NCBI RefSeq assembly: GCF_030013905.1
Contig: NZ_CP124862.1
Span: 3,413,051 to 3,477,050, forward strand
Source: Petroclostridium sp. X23
Lineage (GTDB): Bacteria; Bacillota; Clostridia; SK-Y3
Direction: 5' to 3'
Length of the DNA stretch: 64,000 nt
The notes below the pieces were generated by a model that was not told the origin of the DNA, searched no databases, and saw only the letters and a list, made by a program, of their open reading frames with translations. Position 1 is the stretch's first letter. Every line of letters starts with the position of its first letter. The translations under genes and the position numbers were made by a program. Below are positions 38,912 to 47,488 of the stretch, piece after piece.

Positions 38912-38939
38912 GTGAACCGTGAACCGTGAACTGTGAACC
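38912..38939 (+). repeat. GTGAACN heptamer array
   Basis: Four tandem units: GTGAACC, GTGAACC, GTGAACT, GTGAACC. Confidence 0.75.
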
Positions 38940-38951
38940 AATGCGCCATTC

Positions 38952-38968
38952 TTTACAACTTTGTTACA
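38952..38968 (-). promoter_or_regulatory. Candidate WalR box upstream of stalk/S-layer-like gene
   Basis: On the minus strand TGTAAC-AAAGT-TGTAAA, an exact TGTWAH-N5-TGTWAH match. It ends 15 bp before the -35 element at 38984, where an activator could bind, though reversed. Confidence 0.45.
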
Positions 38969-38983
38969 ACTGCCATATAGTTA

Positions 38984-39012
38984 TTGACTCTAAAATATTC
39001 CAGTGATATAAT
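38984..39012 (+). promoter_or_regulatory. Sigma-A-type promoter of the 39229 gene
   Basis: TTGACT (38984-38989), a 17-base spacer and TATAAT (39007-39012). It predicts a start near 39019 and a 5' leader of about 210 bases, which includes a GTCACTTGGTGAC hairpin near 39050. No known riboswitch fold was recognised in the leader. Confidence 0.75.
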
Positions 39013-39228
39013 CAATCTAGAATCGGACAGGTAACTTCTGCTAACAGCTTGTCACTTGGTGACAGTACATAGGACAAAGAGGCATGGATGAATCAAGAAA
39101 AGGTTTATGTTTGCCTATAAGTGCCTTGAGGAATTGATTGTAGTAGATCATTCATTCCAATACAGAAGCAGAAGCTACATGTAGCATTCAAACCAAAATA
39201 ATATTATTTTTAGGGAGGTAAATTTTTT

Positions 39229-41391
39229 ATGAGCAAAAAAATTATTGCTTTAGTTACCGTGCTCATGATGGTTATGACCATCTTCGTGCCGGTAAGCGTA
39301 TTTGCTGCAGCAACTTGCTCCGCAGTAGGTGCCATTACAAGTGTTACTGGAACAGGAAATAACATTGATTTAGCTGATTTGCGTATTGCTGAAGGTGTTA
39401 TAGGTAACTTTGCCGATGGGGATGTAATCACATTGTCACTTCCAAGTGGTGTTGAGTTCGATGCAGCTCCTACTGTAACATTTTATGATGATGCACCTGC
39501 ATTTGCGTCAGCAACAGTAACTAGTGTAACCGCTAGGGTGTATAATATTAAAATCAATACAAGTGGTGTTGCTAGAAATGACGATGCATCTATGCAAATT
39601 AGTTTAAATGTAAAAGTAACTTCATCCGGAAGCGGAGATATTGAAGTAAACGTAGCAGCTCCGGGTACAGCAATTGCTGAAGGTAATGTAGTAGTTGGTA
39701 GATTTGTTAGTGGAGATGGAACTGTTTCTGTCTTAACTACACCAACAAAAGGTGGCAGCGATGAATATGCTACTATCCGTATAGTTGAAAATGCGACAAA
39801 AGCATTTGCTGCAGGCGAAACTATTAAGATTAAATTACCAAGTGATTTTACATGGAATGCTAGCACAACAATATCCGCAACAAACGGTTTGACTTTCAAG
39901 GTACCAGGTGGAGTAGTGGGTTCAGTAGCGGGTATAGGAACAAGAACATTAGAACTTACAGTAAATACTCAAAGCTCAGGGCGTCCATCTATGATTGACA
40001 TTAAGTCTCATATTGATGTTGCATCTGATGCTAAAAAAGGTGATATTACTGCATCATTCAGCGGTACAGCAGGATTGTCCGATGATGTTGTAATCGGTAC
40101 TTATGCTGATTATGATGTTACTGTAACTGCAAAAGACGCAAAAGAGGTAACTGCTGGTAAGGATGACCAAAGAGTTGCTGAAATCGTGGTTAAAGAAAAC
40201 ATCAAAGGAAGTTTAGTTCCAGGAAGAACGATCACATTTACACTTCCAGATGGTGTGAGATTTAGAGAGTATACTCCTAGTGTAGGTGCTGCTATAAGTG
40301 AAAAGCCACAGCTTAAAAAAGTTGCTGGAGATAGCAATCTTTTCGCAGGTGGTAGCACACTAACTGGTACCGTTAGTAGCGATTTAAGAACTATTACTTA
40401 TACTCTTGCAAACAATGCATCTACAAGCGCGGTAGAAATGGAATTTAATGATCCTGATCTTGATATCGCTGCAAACTTCAAAGGTGAACTCGAAATCGAA
40501 GTTGGCGGAACTGCTGGTGCATCCGGTAAGTTTGTTGTTGCAGAGGTTGTTCCTATTGTGACTTTAGAATCAGATCCTACAGATATCAGAGTAGGTGTAC
40601 AAGGTCAAGAAGTTGGAGATATCATCATCACTGAAGGTGCAAAGGAAGCAATTGCTGAAAATGCAGAAATTCAATTGACTTTACCATCTGATGTAACTTT
40701 CTCAGCAGTACCAACTGTTGAAGTAACTGAAGGTAACATTGAGCTTGATGGTATAAGCAAATCTGGTGGCACAGTTACTATTAAAGTAGATACCGAAAGT
40801 ACGAAACCAAGTGTAATCAAAGTTAGCAACATAAAAGTTACTGCAAATCGTTCAGTACCTGAAGGGGAAATTAAGGTTTCTATTAAGGGTGGCGCAATAA
40901 TGCAGAATGCACTAAAACTTGGGGATAGCTATGCGTTCTCTAACGTAACAGATGCTGGTTCTGTAGTTGTTGCTAATGTTGTAACTCCTGCTCCAGCTGA
41001 AACTTATGCTTCTAACAGTGTTGCATTCGTTCTTGGAAGCACTACTTACACAGTTGACGGCGTTGAAAAAGTAATGGACGTTGCTCCTTTCACTAAAGAC
41101 GGTCGTACAATGCTTCCTATCAGATTCGTTGCTGAAGCTTTAGGCGTAAGCACTGACAACATTATCTGGAACGAAGCTACTAGCCAAGTAACCATTATGA
41201 AGGGTGACAGAGTTGCTCAGATGACTATCGGAAGCAACATCTTAACTGTTAACGGAACAGCAATCCCAATGGATACTGCTGCTGCTCTTGAAAATGGTCG
41301 TACAGTACTTCCTATTAGATTCGTAGCTCAAGCTCTTGGTGCACAAGTTGGTTGGGACGAAGCTACTAGTACTGTAACTATTACTAGATAA
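39229..41391 (+). CDS. Stalk-domain surface protein, S-layer-like (paralogue 1)
   Basis: 720 residues with a signal peptide (about 1-27, ending 'VSVFAAA'). Four beta modules of about 135 residues follow; each opens with an 'I.E...G....G..I...LP..V.F' strand pair, at about 51-78, 182-208, 316-345 and 463-491. The C-terminus (about 598-720) is a tandem copper-amine-oxidase-N unit: 'MLPIRFVAEALGVSTDNIIW' and 'VLPIRFVAQALGAQVGWDEA'. A consensus promoter, a long leader, AGGGAGG and a strong terminator point to high expression, as for an S-layer or major wall protein. The minus-strand gene at 47489-49645 is a close paralogue with the same order. How the stalk domain attaches is not established. Confidence 0.85.
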   Translation: MSKKIIALVTVLMMVMTIFVPVSVFAAATCSAVGAITSVTGTGNNIDLADLRIAEGVIGNFADGDVITLSLPSGVEFDAAPTVTFYDDAPAFASATVTSVTARVYNIKINTSGVARNDDASMQISLNVKVTSSGSGDIEVNVAAPGTAIAEGNVVVGRFVSGDGTVSVLTTPTKGGSDEYATIRIVENATKAFAAGETIKIKLPSDFTWNASTTISATNGLTFKVPGGVVGSVAGIGTRTLELTVNTQSSGRPSMIDIKSHIDVASDAKKGDITASFSGTAGLSDDVVIGTYADYDVTVTAKDAKEVTAGKDDQRVAEIVVKENIKGSLVPGRTITFTLPDGVRFREYTPSVGAAISEKPQLKKVAGDSNLFAGGSTLTGTVSSDLRTITYTLANNASTSAVEMEFNDPDLDIAANFKGELEIEVGGTAGASGKFVVAEVVPIVTLESDPTDIRVGVQGQEVGDIIITEGAKEAIAENAEIQLTLPSDVTFSAVPTVEVTEGNIELDGISKSGGTVTIKVDTESTKPSVIKVSNIKVTANRSVPEGEIKVSIKGGAIMQNALKLGDSYAFSNVTDAGSVVVANVVTPAPAETYASNSVAFVLGSTTYTVDGVEKVMDVAPFTKDGRTMLPIRFVAEALGVSTDNIIWNEATSQVTIMKGDRVAQMTIGSNILTVNGTAIPMDTAAALENGRTVLPIRFVAQALGAQVGWDEATSTVTITR

Positions 41392-41412
41392 TTAGTGAGT
41401 TGAATTTCATAA

Positions 41413-41447
41413 TACAAAGAGGGGTTCCATATGGAACCCTTTTTGTA
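41413..41447 (+). terminator. Terminator of paralogue 1
   Basis: GGGGTTCCAT / ATGGAACCCT stem with flanking A and T runs (ACAAAGA...TTTTTGT), 22 bp after the stop. Confidence 0.85.
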
Positions 41448-41484
41448 CTATGATGATGTGTAAAGGATATCAAGGGTGATGAAT

Positions 41485-42984
41485 ATGAAGAAAAGATTTT
41501 TATTATTAGTGAGTATTATTTTAGTTATCGCCTTATCAGTGCCTACTGTGTGGGCAGCGGATAATTCAGGTATGATTGTGGTAGATGGGAAAGAGTACGT
41601 TATTTCTCAGAAGCCGGTGAATATGAATGGAACATTGATGGTTCCATTGCGTGATGTTTTTGAAGCATTGGGAGCAGATGTGGCGTGGGATGCGGAAAAA
41701 AGTTTAGTGCTCTTGTCCAGTGATCAATATAATATGGAAGTAAAACCTAACTCATATTTTGCAGTTTATAATGATGAAACAATAAAAATGTCGGTCAAAG
41801 CGCAGATTATGGATGGAAAAATTGTGATACCGCTGGATTTATTAAAGCAGATGAAAGCAATTAAGCTGGTGAACTACGATGTTTCCACCTATAAGGTTAT
41901 GATAACCACCAGCAAGGCTTATGCTCAAAAAGATGGTAAGGACACTACTGAAGATGATAATACGTCAAATAGCTTAACTTACCAGCAGGCATTAGAAATA
42001 GCTCTTGAAAACAGTTATGATCTTAAACAGGCAAAGATATCCCTTGAACAATCTGAAGATAATCGTGACGATACCGGTAAAAAATTCGGTTATTCTTATC
42101 CTACCGGAGTAAGTGGTGCAAATACCGATAATGACCTCTATGCAACTGTAATAGGCTTAAATAAAGCGGATATTGCGTTGGAAACAGCTAAAAAACAAAT
42201 AGGTATCACAGAGGAAAAACTATCTTATAATGTATTAATGAATTATTATGAAGTATTAAAGAAGATAAATAACTATGAATTATCGAAACTTTCTCTCCAA
42301 AAGGCGAAGTTTGAGAGAGATATTATGGACATAAAATATAGAACAGGTTTGGCAAGCAGTTTTGAGAAAAAACAGGCAGAAAAAAGCTACAAAGATGCAG
42401 AATTAAATCTTCAAATTGCCGAGAAATCTATTAGTGATCAGCAGTTAGCATTCAACAATTTGTTAGAAGTAGATAAAAATAGAGAATTTGAGCTTGTTGA
42501 TCAACCTAAGCTAGAAAAGTCCGAAATGGATGAAAAGATGCTTGAGCAGCATGTTGCTCGAATGATTTCCGATAGTATCACTGTTTGGCTTGCTGAGCAA
42601 AATGTGAAGATAGCTGAGTTGAATGAAAAATTATATGTGTATAATAGTTCTTCTAGTACTGGTACTTATAAATCGGCACAATTGGACGTAGATAAAGCGA
42701 AATATAGTGCGAAGCAAACAAAATCAGACTTAGCAGATAATATTCGATCTATTTATTATAGTATTAAACAGATTGAAGACCAGTATGAAATCTATCAGCA
42801 AAATCTTGTCACAGCACAGGATACATTAGAATTAACTAGATTAAAATACGACCAAGGTATGGCAACAGACAGTCAATTACTGGATGCAGAATACAATGTT
42901 GCACAAATAAAGAAACTTTTGTTTGAAGAATCCGTAAACCATGAATTAAAAAAGATAGTTTTAGCCAAACCCTGGGTTGGATAA
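41485..42984 (+). CDS. TolC-like protein with N-terminal stalk domain
   Basis: 499 residues from ATG 41485, 8 bases after AAGGG; upstream in-frame GTG and ATG codons at 41476 and 41479 sit on the ribosome site. A signal peptide (ending 'PTVWAAD') is followed by a copper-amine-oxidase-N-type domain (about 27-150, 'LMVPLRDVFEALGADVAWDA'). From about 160 the sequence is TolC-like: 'LTYQQALEIALENSYDLKQA', long amphipathic helices, and a second repeat with 'LTRLKYDQGMATDSQLLDAE'. TolC normally forms an outer-membrane and periplasmic tunnel; fused to a wall-type domain in a presumably single-membrane cell it may make a conduit across the wall or S-layer. A convergent gene encodes a matching efflux adaptor. 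Confidence 0.85.
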   Translation: MKKRFLLLVSIILVIALSVPTVWAADNSGMIVVDGKEYVISQKPVNMNGTLMVPLRDVFEALGADVAWDAEKSLVLLSSDQYNMEVKPNSYFAVYNDETIKMSVKAQIMDGKIVIPLDLLKQMKAIKLVNYDVSTYKVMITTSKAYAQKDGKDTTEDDNTSNSLTYQQALEIALENSYDLKQAKISLEQSEDNRDDTGKKFGYSYPTGVSGANTDNDLYATVIGLNKADIALETAKKQIGITEEKLSYNVLMNYYEVLKKINNYELSKLSLQKAKFERDIMDIKYRTGLASSFEKKQAEKSYKDAELNLQIAEKSISDQQLAFNNLLEVDKNREFELVDQPKLEKSEMDEKMLEQHVARMISDSITVWLAEQNVKIAELNEKLYVYNSSSSTGTYKSAQLDVDKAKYSAKQTKSDLADNIRSIYYSIKQIEDQYEIYQQNLVTAQDTLELTRLKYDQGMATDSQLLDAEYNVAQIKKLLFEESVNHELKKIVLAKPWVG

Positions 42985-43056
42985 GGCAAAGCTCTTGTAA
43001 GAGTAATCTAATAAAATAAGAGATAGAGAGAAATATAATTGAATTGAGAATTCCTC

Positions 43057-43095
43057 CTCCGCAGCTTGCAACTGCTGCGGAGAAGTTTTTATGCT
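43057..43095 (+). terminator. Terminator of the TolC-like gene
   Basis: CTCCGCAGC / GCTGCGGAG stem, 8-base loop, then AAGTTTTT. Confidence 0.75.
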
Positions 43096-43113
43096 TTTTG
43101 AGCACATATAAAA

Positions 43114-43161
43114 TAAAAAGTGGGTGCGACAAAACATATGTTTTGTTACACTCACTTTTCT
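43114..43161. terminator. Bidirectional hairpin between convergent genes
   Basis: AAAAGTGGGTGCGACAAAAC pairs imperfectly with GTTTTGTTACACTCACTTTT around ATAT. Its A and T flanks suit termination of the minus-strand adaptor gene and backup for the plus-strand gene. Confidence 0.65.
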
Positions 43162-43178
43162 AAATGTTTATTATCTAT

Positions 43179-44915
43179 TTATCTAGGGGGTCGTCCTCCC
43201 ATAACACCCATACCGCCGCTAAATCCACCCATAGTTGTATTGGTACTGGAGCGAGCAGAGGTAGAAGGGATAATCACTTTTTCGCCTTCTTGCAAACCAC
43301 TCGTTACTTCAATATAGTCTTCATTATTGATCCCCACAGTAATAATACGTCTCTCACGGTCTGAAAGAACATTGGGTGTTCCTTGCTGCTGTGCTTGCGG
43401 ATTAGCGCTATTGGCACTAGAAGTATTGGCAGCATTATTTGTTGGTTTATCATTTTGACTTCCTTGTTGATTTTCTTTATTTATATTATTTTTATTTATA
43501 TTATTTTTATCTTGTATACCTGCTTCTTTTTTTACATATACAAAAGTTTCATTCCGAACCTTTTGTACTGCAGACATAGGAACATATAAAACATTTTCTT
43601 TTTGTTCTACAAAAATCTCCGCATTTACATTCATGCCCGGTTTTAAACCACCAGGATCTGAGATGGTAATCTGTACTGTATACGTTGTGACCCCATTTGA
43701 GGGAGTGCCTTCAGCGGCGATATTTGTTACTTCACCTTCAAACTGCTGGTCTTCAAGGGCTTCAGCCGTGATATTTACCTTTTGACCTACTTTTATTTTA
43801 GCAATATCCAATTCATCTACCTGCATATCAAAAATCATTTTACTCATGTCAGCCACTGTCATCAGAATTGACTCGCTGCTGGAACTATTAATGCTGTCGC
43901 CTACTTTATAATTCTTGGTGATGACAATGCCGTCTATGGGCGAGAGAATACTATAGTCATCTAACTCTTTCATCTGCGACTGAAGAGAAAGTTGAGAGTC
44001 TTTAAGGCTTAATTCGAATTTTGTTTGTTCAGTGATTAAATCACTGTCTTCTAATTCAAAAATCTTTTGTCCGGCTTTAACATGCTCATTATTGCTTATG
44101 TATATATTCTTAACGACACCCATTGCATCTTCCAATCGAAGTGTTTGCTCTTTATTGTACTGGATGACAGCGGAATCTGATGAAGAAACTTCTCCAACAG
44201 AGGTTTTTATCATTCCAATTACTTCAATACCGTAATCAAAGCTATTAGGATTTTTGATTTCAATTGTCGCGATATTGGAATCACTTTTATCTCTTACAGT
44301 ACCACCTAATATGTCTGAGTCATCCAACGGAAGTAAGTTTACATCTTGCCCTATCTGGATCAGATCCATTTGCTCTGGGCTAAAAGGCAGTTTCACTATG
44401 AATCTGCTGTCATCAACGATATCTGCAATTTTTGTGGAACTGTTGATATAATCACCAACTTTATTAGTAAAATTTATGATCCTTCCATCATAGGGTGAGT
44501 ACACTATCATGTTATCTAATGCATTTTTGGTGGATTGATTATCCAATATTAATTTTTCAATGCTGTTCTTTGTTTTCTCGATATTGATAGCTGCATCACT
44601 ATCATCGAATTGAAAGAGCAAGTCATCTTTTTTTACGGTCATACCTTCCTCAAAGGGTGCGCTTAAGATCGTCCCTCTGACCATCGGAATGATATCGTAT
44701 CTTGAAATAGGTTCAACGGTTCCGGTTCCTTCAATATTTACTGACAGATTTCCCCGGGTTACATCAAAAGTAGTTTCTTTTTGTGCGTTGGCAGCTATAG
44801 CTGTTTTTGAAGACTTCATCTTATTATAGCCATAGTACCCCCCATATCCTATACCAACTACGATGAGCAGCACTATAATTATTTTTATAAGCTTTTTTGA
44901 GAGTTCTCTACTCAA
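43179..44915 (-). CDS. Efflux adaptor (HlyD/MacA/RND membrane-fusion protein family)
   Basis: 578 residues on the minus strand from TTG at 44915, with GAGGAGG 8 bases upstream. A membrane helix at about 10-29 anchors it. The exported part has two lipoyl/barrel-sandwich units ('PMVRGTILSAPFEEGMTVKK' and 'ILSPIDGIVITKNYKVGD'), coiled-coil stretches and a membrane-proximal domain near the end. Such adaptors link an inner-membrane transporter to a TolC-type duct, and the convergent TolC-like gene at 41485 is the obvious partner. No ABC permease or ATPase is in this window. A low-complexity insert with 'NNINKNNINK' and a Gln/Asn/Ser-rich linker lies at about 470-520. The C-terminal Gly-rich tail is also unusual. 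Confidence 0.88.
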   Translation of the reverse strand: MSRELSKKLIKIIIVLLIVVGIGYGGYYGYNKMKSSKTAIAANAQKETTFDVTRGNLSVNIEGTGTVEPISRYDIIPMVRGTILSAPFEEGMTVKKDDLLFQFDDSDAAINIEKTKNSIEKLILDNQSTKNALDNMIVYSPYDGRIINFTNKVGDYINSSTKIADIVDDSRFIVKLPFSPEQMDLIQIGQDVNLLPLDDSDILGGTVRDKSDSNIATIEIKNPNSFDYGIEVIGMIKTSVGEVSSSDSAVIQYNKEQTLRLEDAMGVVKNIYISNNEHVKAGQKIFELEDSDLITEQTKFELSLKDSQLSLQSQMKELDDYSILSPIDGIVITKNYKVGDSINSSSSESILMTVADMSKMIFDMQVDELDIAKIKVGQKVNITAEALEDQQFEGEVTNIAAEGTPSNGVTTYTVQITISDPGGLKPGMNVNAEIFVEQKENVLYVPMSAVQKVRNETFVYVKKEAGIQDKNNINKNNINKENQQGSQNDKPTNNAANTSSANSANPQAQQQGTPNVLSDRERRIITVGINNEDYIEVTSGLQEGEKVIIPSTSARSSTNTTMGGFSGGMGVMGGRPPR

Positions 44916-45006
44916 TATGGATACCTCCTCACAGATATTTTCTCTATTATATCAAAATACTTTGACCGAAATGTGTAAAAATTATGAACAGATTGTTAAC
45001 AAAGGA

Positions 45007-45858
45007 TTATGATGATTTCTCTAAAATGCATACCACCATTTTTACAAAGGTTTCTTTTAATACCGGCAAACCGCATAACGGCTTGAGTAAAGGCCTGAGA
45101 GACACTTCCTTATAGTAAAGCACTTTAAAGTCAGTTTTCTCCAATAGAGTATTAAAACGTGAAATAGTCATTTTATTTATGTAGGAAAAGAACTCTTTAC
45201 CTCTAGCATCCTTAGATATTCGAAAGTTTATTCTTTCTTCTCCATCAGGTAAGTCTTTCACTAAGTCTTTATAAACTTTGATTAGAGTCTGCTCGTTAAA
45301 AAAAAGATGTACCCATGGAAATCCGATGGCATCACTCAAATGAGCACCAAAAGGGTGATAGTAAGGGGGAAAATTTATAAATAGTTTCCCTCCGGGCTTT
45401 AATACGCGGTCACACTCATAAAGCATTTCAAGTGGCTGGTCTACATGTTCCATACCATCATTGATAATGATGGTATCAAAGAAATCATTATCAAACGGCA
45501 ATAGATCAGCACTGCCGGCAACAAATTTAAACACATCTTCCAGTCCCTTTTCTACCGCAAGCATATTTGCTTGTTTTTCATAATCTGCAATAATATCAAG
45601 TCCATAAATTTTTTCTACACCTTGAGAAGCATAATATAAAGTCTTTCCAGCTGCTCCGCAAGCGACATCTAAAACAGTTTTATCTTTAAACATTTGTTCA
45701 ATAGACATCTTGTCCAAATAAAACTTAATGGTCTGTTCACCTTTTTCATACTGCCAGTGTGCGTAACTTTTTTTACCTTCTACTTGTAAATTAAAGGGGT
45801 GCACAGGTAAAGGAAACATTTTACATAAATATCTACATAGATTATATTTGATCGTCAT
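45007..45858 (-). CDS. Class I SAM-dependent methyltransferase
   Basis: 283 residues from ATG at 45858, with AGGAGCGG upstream on the minus strand. Motif I is 'VLDVACGAAGKTLYYASQG' (about 62-80), followed by the acidic loop 'GLDI', 'ADLLPFDNDFFDTIIINDG' and 'VLKPGGKLFINFPPYY', the usual Methyltransf_11-type order. The substrate is not evident; the 'HPFGAHLSDAIGFPW' segment after motif III is found in uncharacterised relatives. It stands alone, 91 bp upstream of the adaptor gene on the same strand, so the two may be co-transcribed. No signal peptide. Confidence 0.85.
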   Translation of the reverse strand: MTIKYNLCRYLCKMFPLPVHPFNLQVEGKKSYAHWQYEKGEQTIKFYLDKMSIEQMFKDKTVLDVACGAAGKTLYYASQGVEKIYGLDIIADYEKQANMLAVEKGLEDVFKFVAGSADLLPFDNDFFDTIIINDGMEHVDQPLEMLYECDRVLKPGGKLFINFPPYYHPFGAHLSDAIGFPWVHLFFNEQTLIKVYKDLVKDLPDGEERINFRISKDARGKEFFSYINKMTISRFNTLLEKTDFKVLYYKEVSLRPLLKPLCGLPVLKETFVKMVVCILEKSS

Positions 45859-46038
45859 CTAATCCGCTCCTGATCAACTAAATTATTTGCATAAATATTG
45901 TAACATTAATTAGTCTTTTCATAAAGTAAATTTTGTATAATAGCTGGAAAAATAACGTTATATAATATTATTTGAAAGAAAAAATAATAAATATCCAATA
46001 AATATGAAAAATGTGAAAAATAATTTATATTTCTAAAA

Positions 46039-46063
46039 GGAATTTTTGGATTTATGTAGAAAT
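46039..46063 (+). promoter_or_regulatory. Copy 2 of the shared upstream motif
   Basis: GGAATTTTTGGATTTATGTA then GAAAT, about 54 bp before the ATG of the SLH-PEBP gene. It aligns with 53836-53860 along 25 bases. Confidence 0.45.
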
Positions 46064-46116
46064 ACTAACAATTATACAGTTTTCAGAAATAAATAAATAT
46101 CAAAAGGAGGCTTTTT

Positions 46117-47256
46117 ATGAAAAAATCAAAAATCATTCTCACAGTCATGTCGGTTATACTCTGTATGATGTTTACTATCAATGGGGTATTAGCGGGACCT
46201 GTCTATAGTTATACCGAACAGGCAAAGACTTTGCATGATCTGGGTCTTTATGACGGAGTTGATGCGCTGGTTTTCAAACCTGATCTTGGTACATCTGTAG
46301 ATAGGGAGACAGGTATTACGCTATTGGTAAAAATGTTCGGTAAAAAAGAAGAAGCATTAAAGTTAAGTGAACCGGTAGTGAACAATATACTTGCTAAATA
46401 TGGAGATCAGAAGCAAATTTCCCAATGGGCGAGAAATTATATTGCCTATGCAGTTAAAAGCAATATGGTAACAGGAGATGCGGCTAATAATATTTCACCC
46501 AAAAGCCCAATGGATGGAAGGTCTTATGCTACAATATTATTAAGAAACATGGGTTATACTGTGGATGGACAAACATGGAGCAAAGCGGCTTTTGTTTTAC
46601 AGGAAAAAGGCGGACTGACAGAGGCTGAAGCTAACACATTTAATGCTAAAAATCTAATTAAAGATGACTTGGTTGCGATATCCTATGGAGCACTATCGGC
46701 TCATGATAATTCAGGCAGTCTATTAATCAATAAATTAATCAATGAGCAAGTGGTTACAAAACAAAAAGCATTAGAGGTAGGACTCATTACAGAGAGTCAA
46801 ATGATCGTTTCTTCAGCGGCTTTTGATAACGGCCAGCCCATTCCTGATAAAAACAGCTCAGGAATAAGTATACCTCTTAAGTGGAGTAATATCCCTGAAG
46901 GTACAAAATCTTTCGCACTCATGATGTATGACTTGCATCCGACGGCTGGTGAGTGGGTGCATTGGCAAGTAATTAATATCCCTGCCAATATTAACTCATT
47001 GCCAGAAGGAGCTTCACAAGAAGCAATGCCTGAAGGGGCGGTAGAGTTGATGAATTCGTATGGATTAAAGGCATATAAAGGCCCTCAGCCACCATATCGT
47101 TCCGGTGTGCATGAATACAAAATTATCATCTATGCATTAAATACGGATAAAGTGGATATGAAAACTACTATGTCATACAGCAGCTTTGAAAGAGCTCTTA
47201 AGCCCTACATTATCAAACAAGGGTCAATGATTGGAACATATGAAAGTAAACAGTAA
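46117..47256 (+). CDS. Exported SLH-like protein fused to a PEBP (YbhB/YbcL) domain
   Basis: 379 residues with a signal peptide (about 1-26, ending 'NGVLAGP'). Residues 28-215 look like degenerate SLH repeats: 'TLHDLGLYDGVDALVFKPDL' and 'NYIAYAVKSNMVTGDAANNI'. Residues 225-375 are a phosphatidylethanolamine-binding-protein/YbhB domain: 'FALMMYDLHPTAGEWVHWQV', 'YKGPQPPYRSGVHEYKIIIY', with the ligand-pocket Asp-x-x-Pro, His and Gly-Pro-x-Pro-Pro segments in order. PEBP domains bind small anionic or phospho-ligands; most bacterial ones are not wall-anchored. The combination is unusual. ATG 46117 follows AAAGGAGG. Confidence 0.8.
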   Translation: MKKSKIILTVMSVILCMMFTINGVLAGPVYSYTEQAKTLHDLGLYDGVDALVFKPDLGTSVDRETGITLLVKMFGKKEEALKLSEPVVNNILAKYGDQKQISQWARNYIAYAVKSNMVTGDAANNISPKSPMDGRSYATILLRNMGYTVDGQTWSKAAFVLQEKGGLTEAEANTFNAKNLIKDDLVAISYGALSAHDNSGSLLINKLINEQVVTKQKALEVGLITESQMIVSSAAFDNGQPIPDKNSSGISIPLKWSNIPEGTKSFALMMYDLHPTAGEWVHWQVINIPANINSLPEGASQEAMPEGAVELMNSYGLKAYKGPQPPYRSGVHEYKIIIYALNTDKVDMKTTMSYSSFERALKPYIIKQGSMIGTYESKQ

Positions 47257-47260
47257 TACT

Positions 47261-47427
47261 ATATCTAACGCATTAAAGAAATTACAGCAGCGGTAGGTTT
47301 GTGGTGGTGTATGTTTCCGTAAGAGACCGTCCACTGTTTGAACGAAGTGAGTTTGGGCGCGTCTCTGAAGGACACATACACCAGCTCAACCCGTTTGCTA
47401 ATGTAAAAACTTTAATGCGTTAGATAT
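47261..47427. repeat. 167-bp palindromic MITE-like element
   Basis: Perfect terminal inverted repeats ATATCTAACGCATTAAAG (47261-47278) and CTTTAATGCGTTAGATAT (47410-47427). Inside, GGTGTATGT...AGAGAC mirrors GTCTCT...ACATACACC, and the core holds CACTGTTTGAACGAAGTGAG. No coding capacity. Confidence 0.75.
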
Positions 47428-47433
47428 GCAAAA

Positions 47434-47465
47434 AAGAGCTGCCTTTTGTTTAAAGGCAGCTCTTC
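47434..47465. terminator. Bidirectional terminator before paralogue 2
   Basis: AAGAGCTGCCTTT / AAAGGCAGCTCTT with a short loop. A and T flanks suit ending the minus-strand surface protein gene and any read-through from the left. Confidence 0.8.
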
Positions 47466-47488
47466 GCATTTCATTCAATACTATTAAA

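Noticed and set aside
39019..39228. Cyclic-di-GMP or other known riboswitch in the leader of the 39229 gene
   Set aside because: I looked for conserved core sequences and found only fragments resembling them; no complete fold could be drawn.
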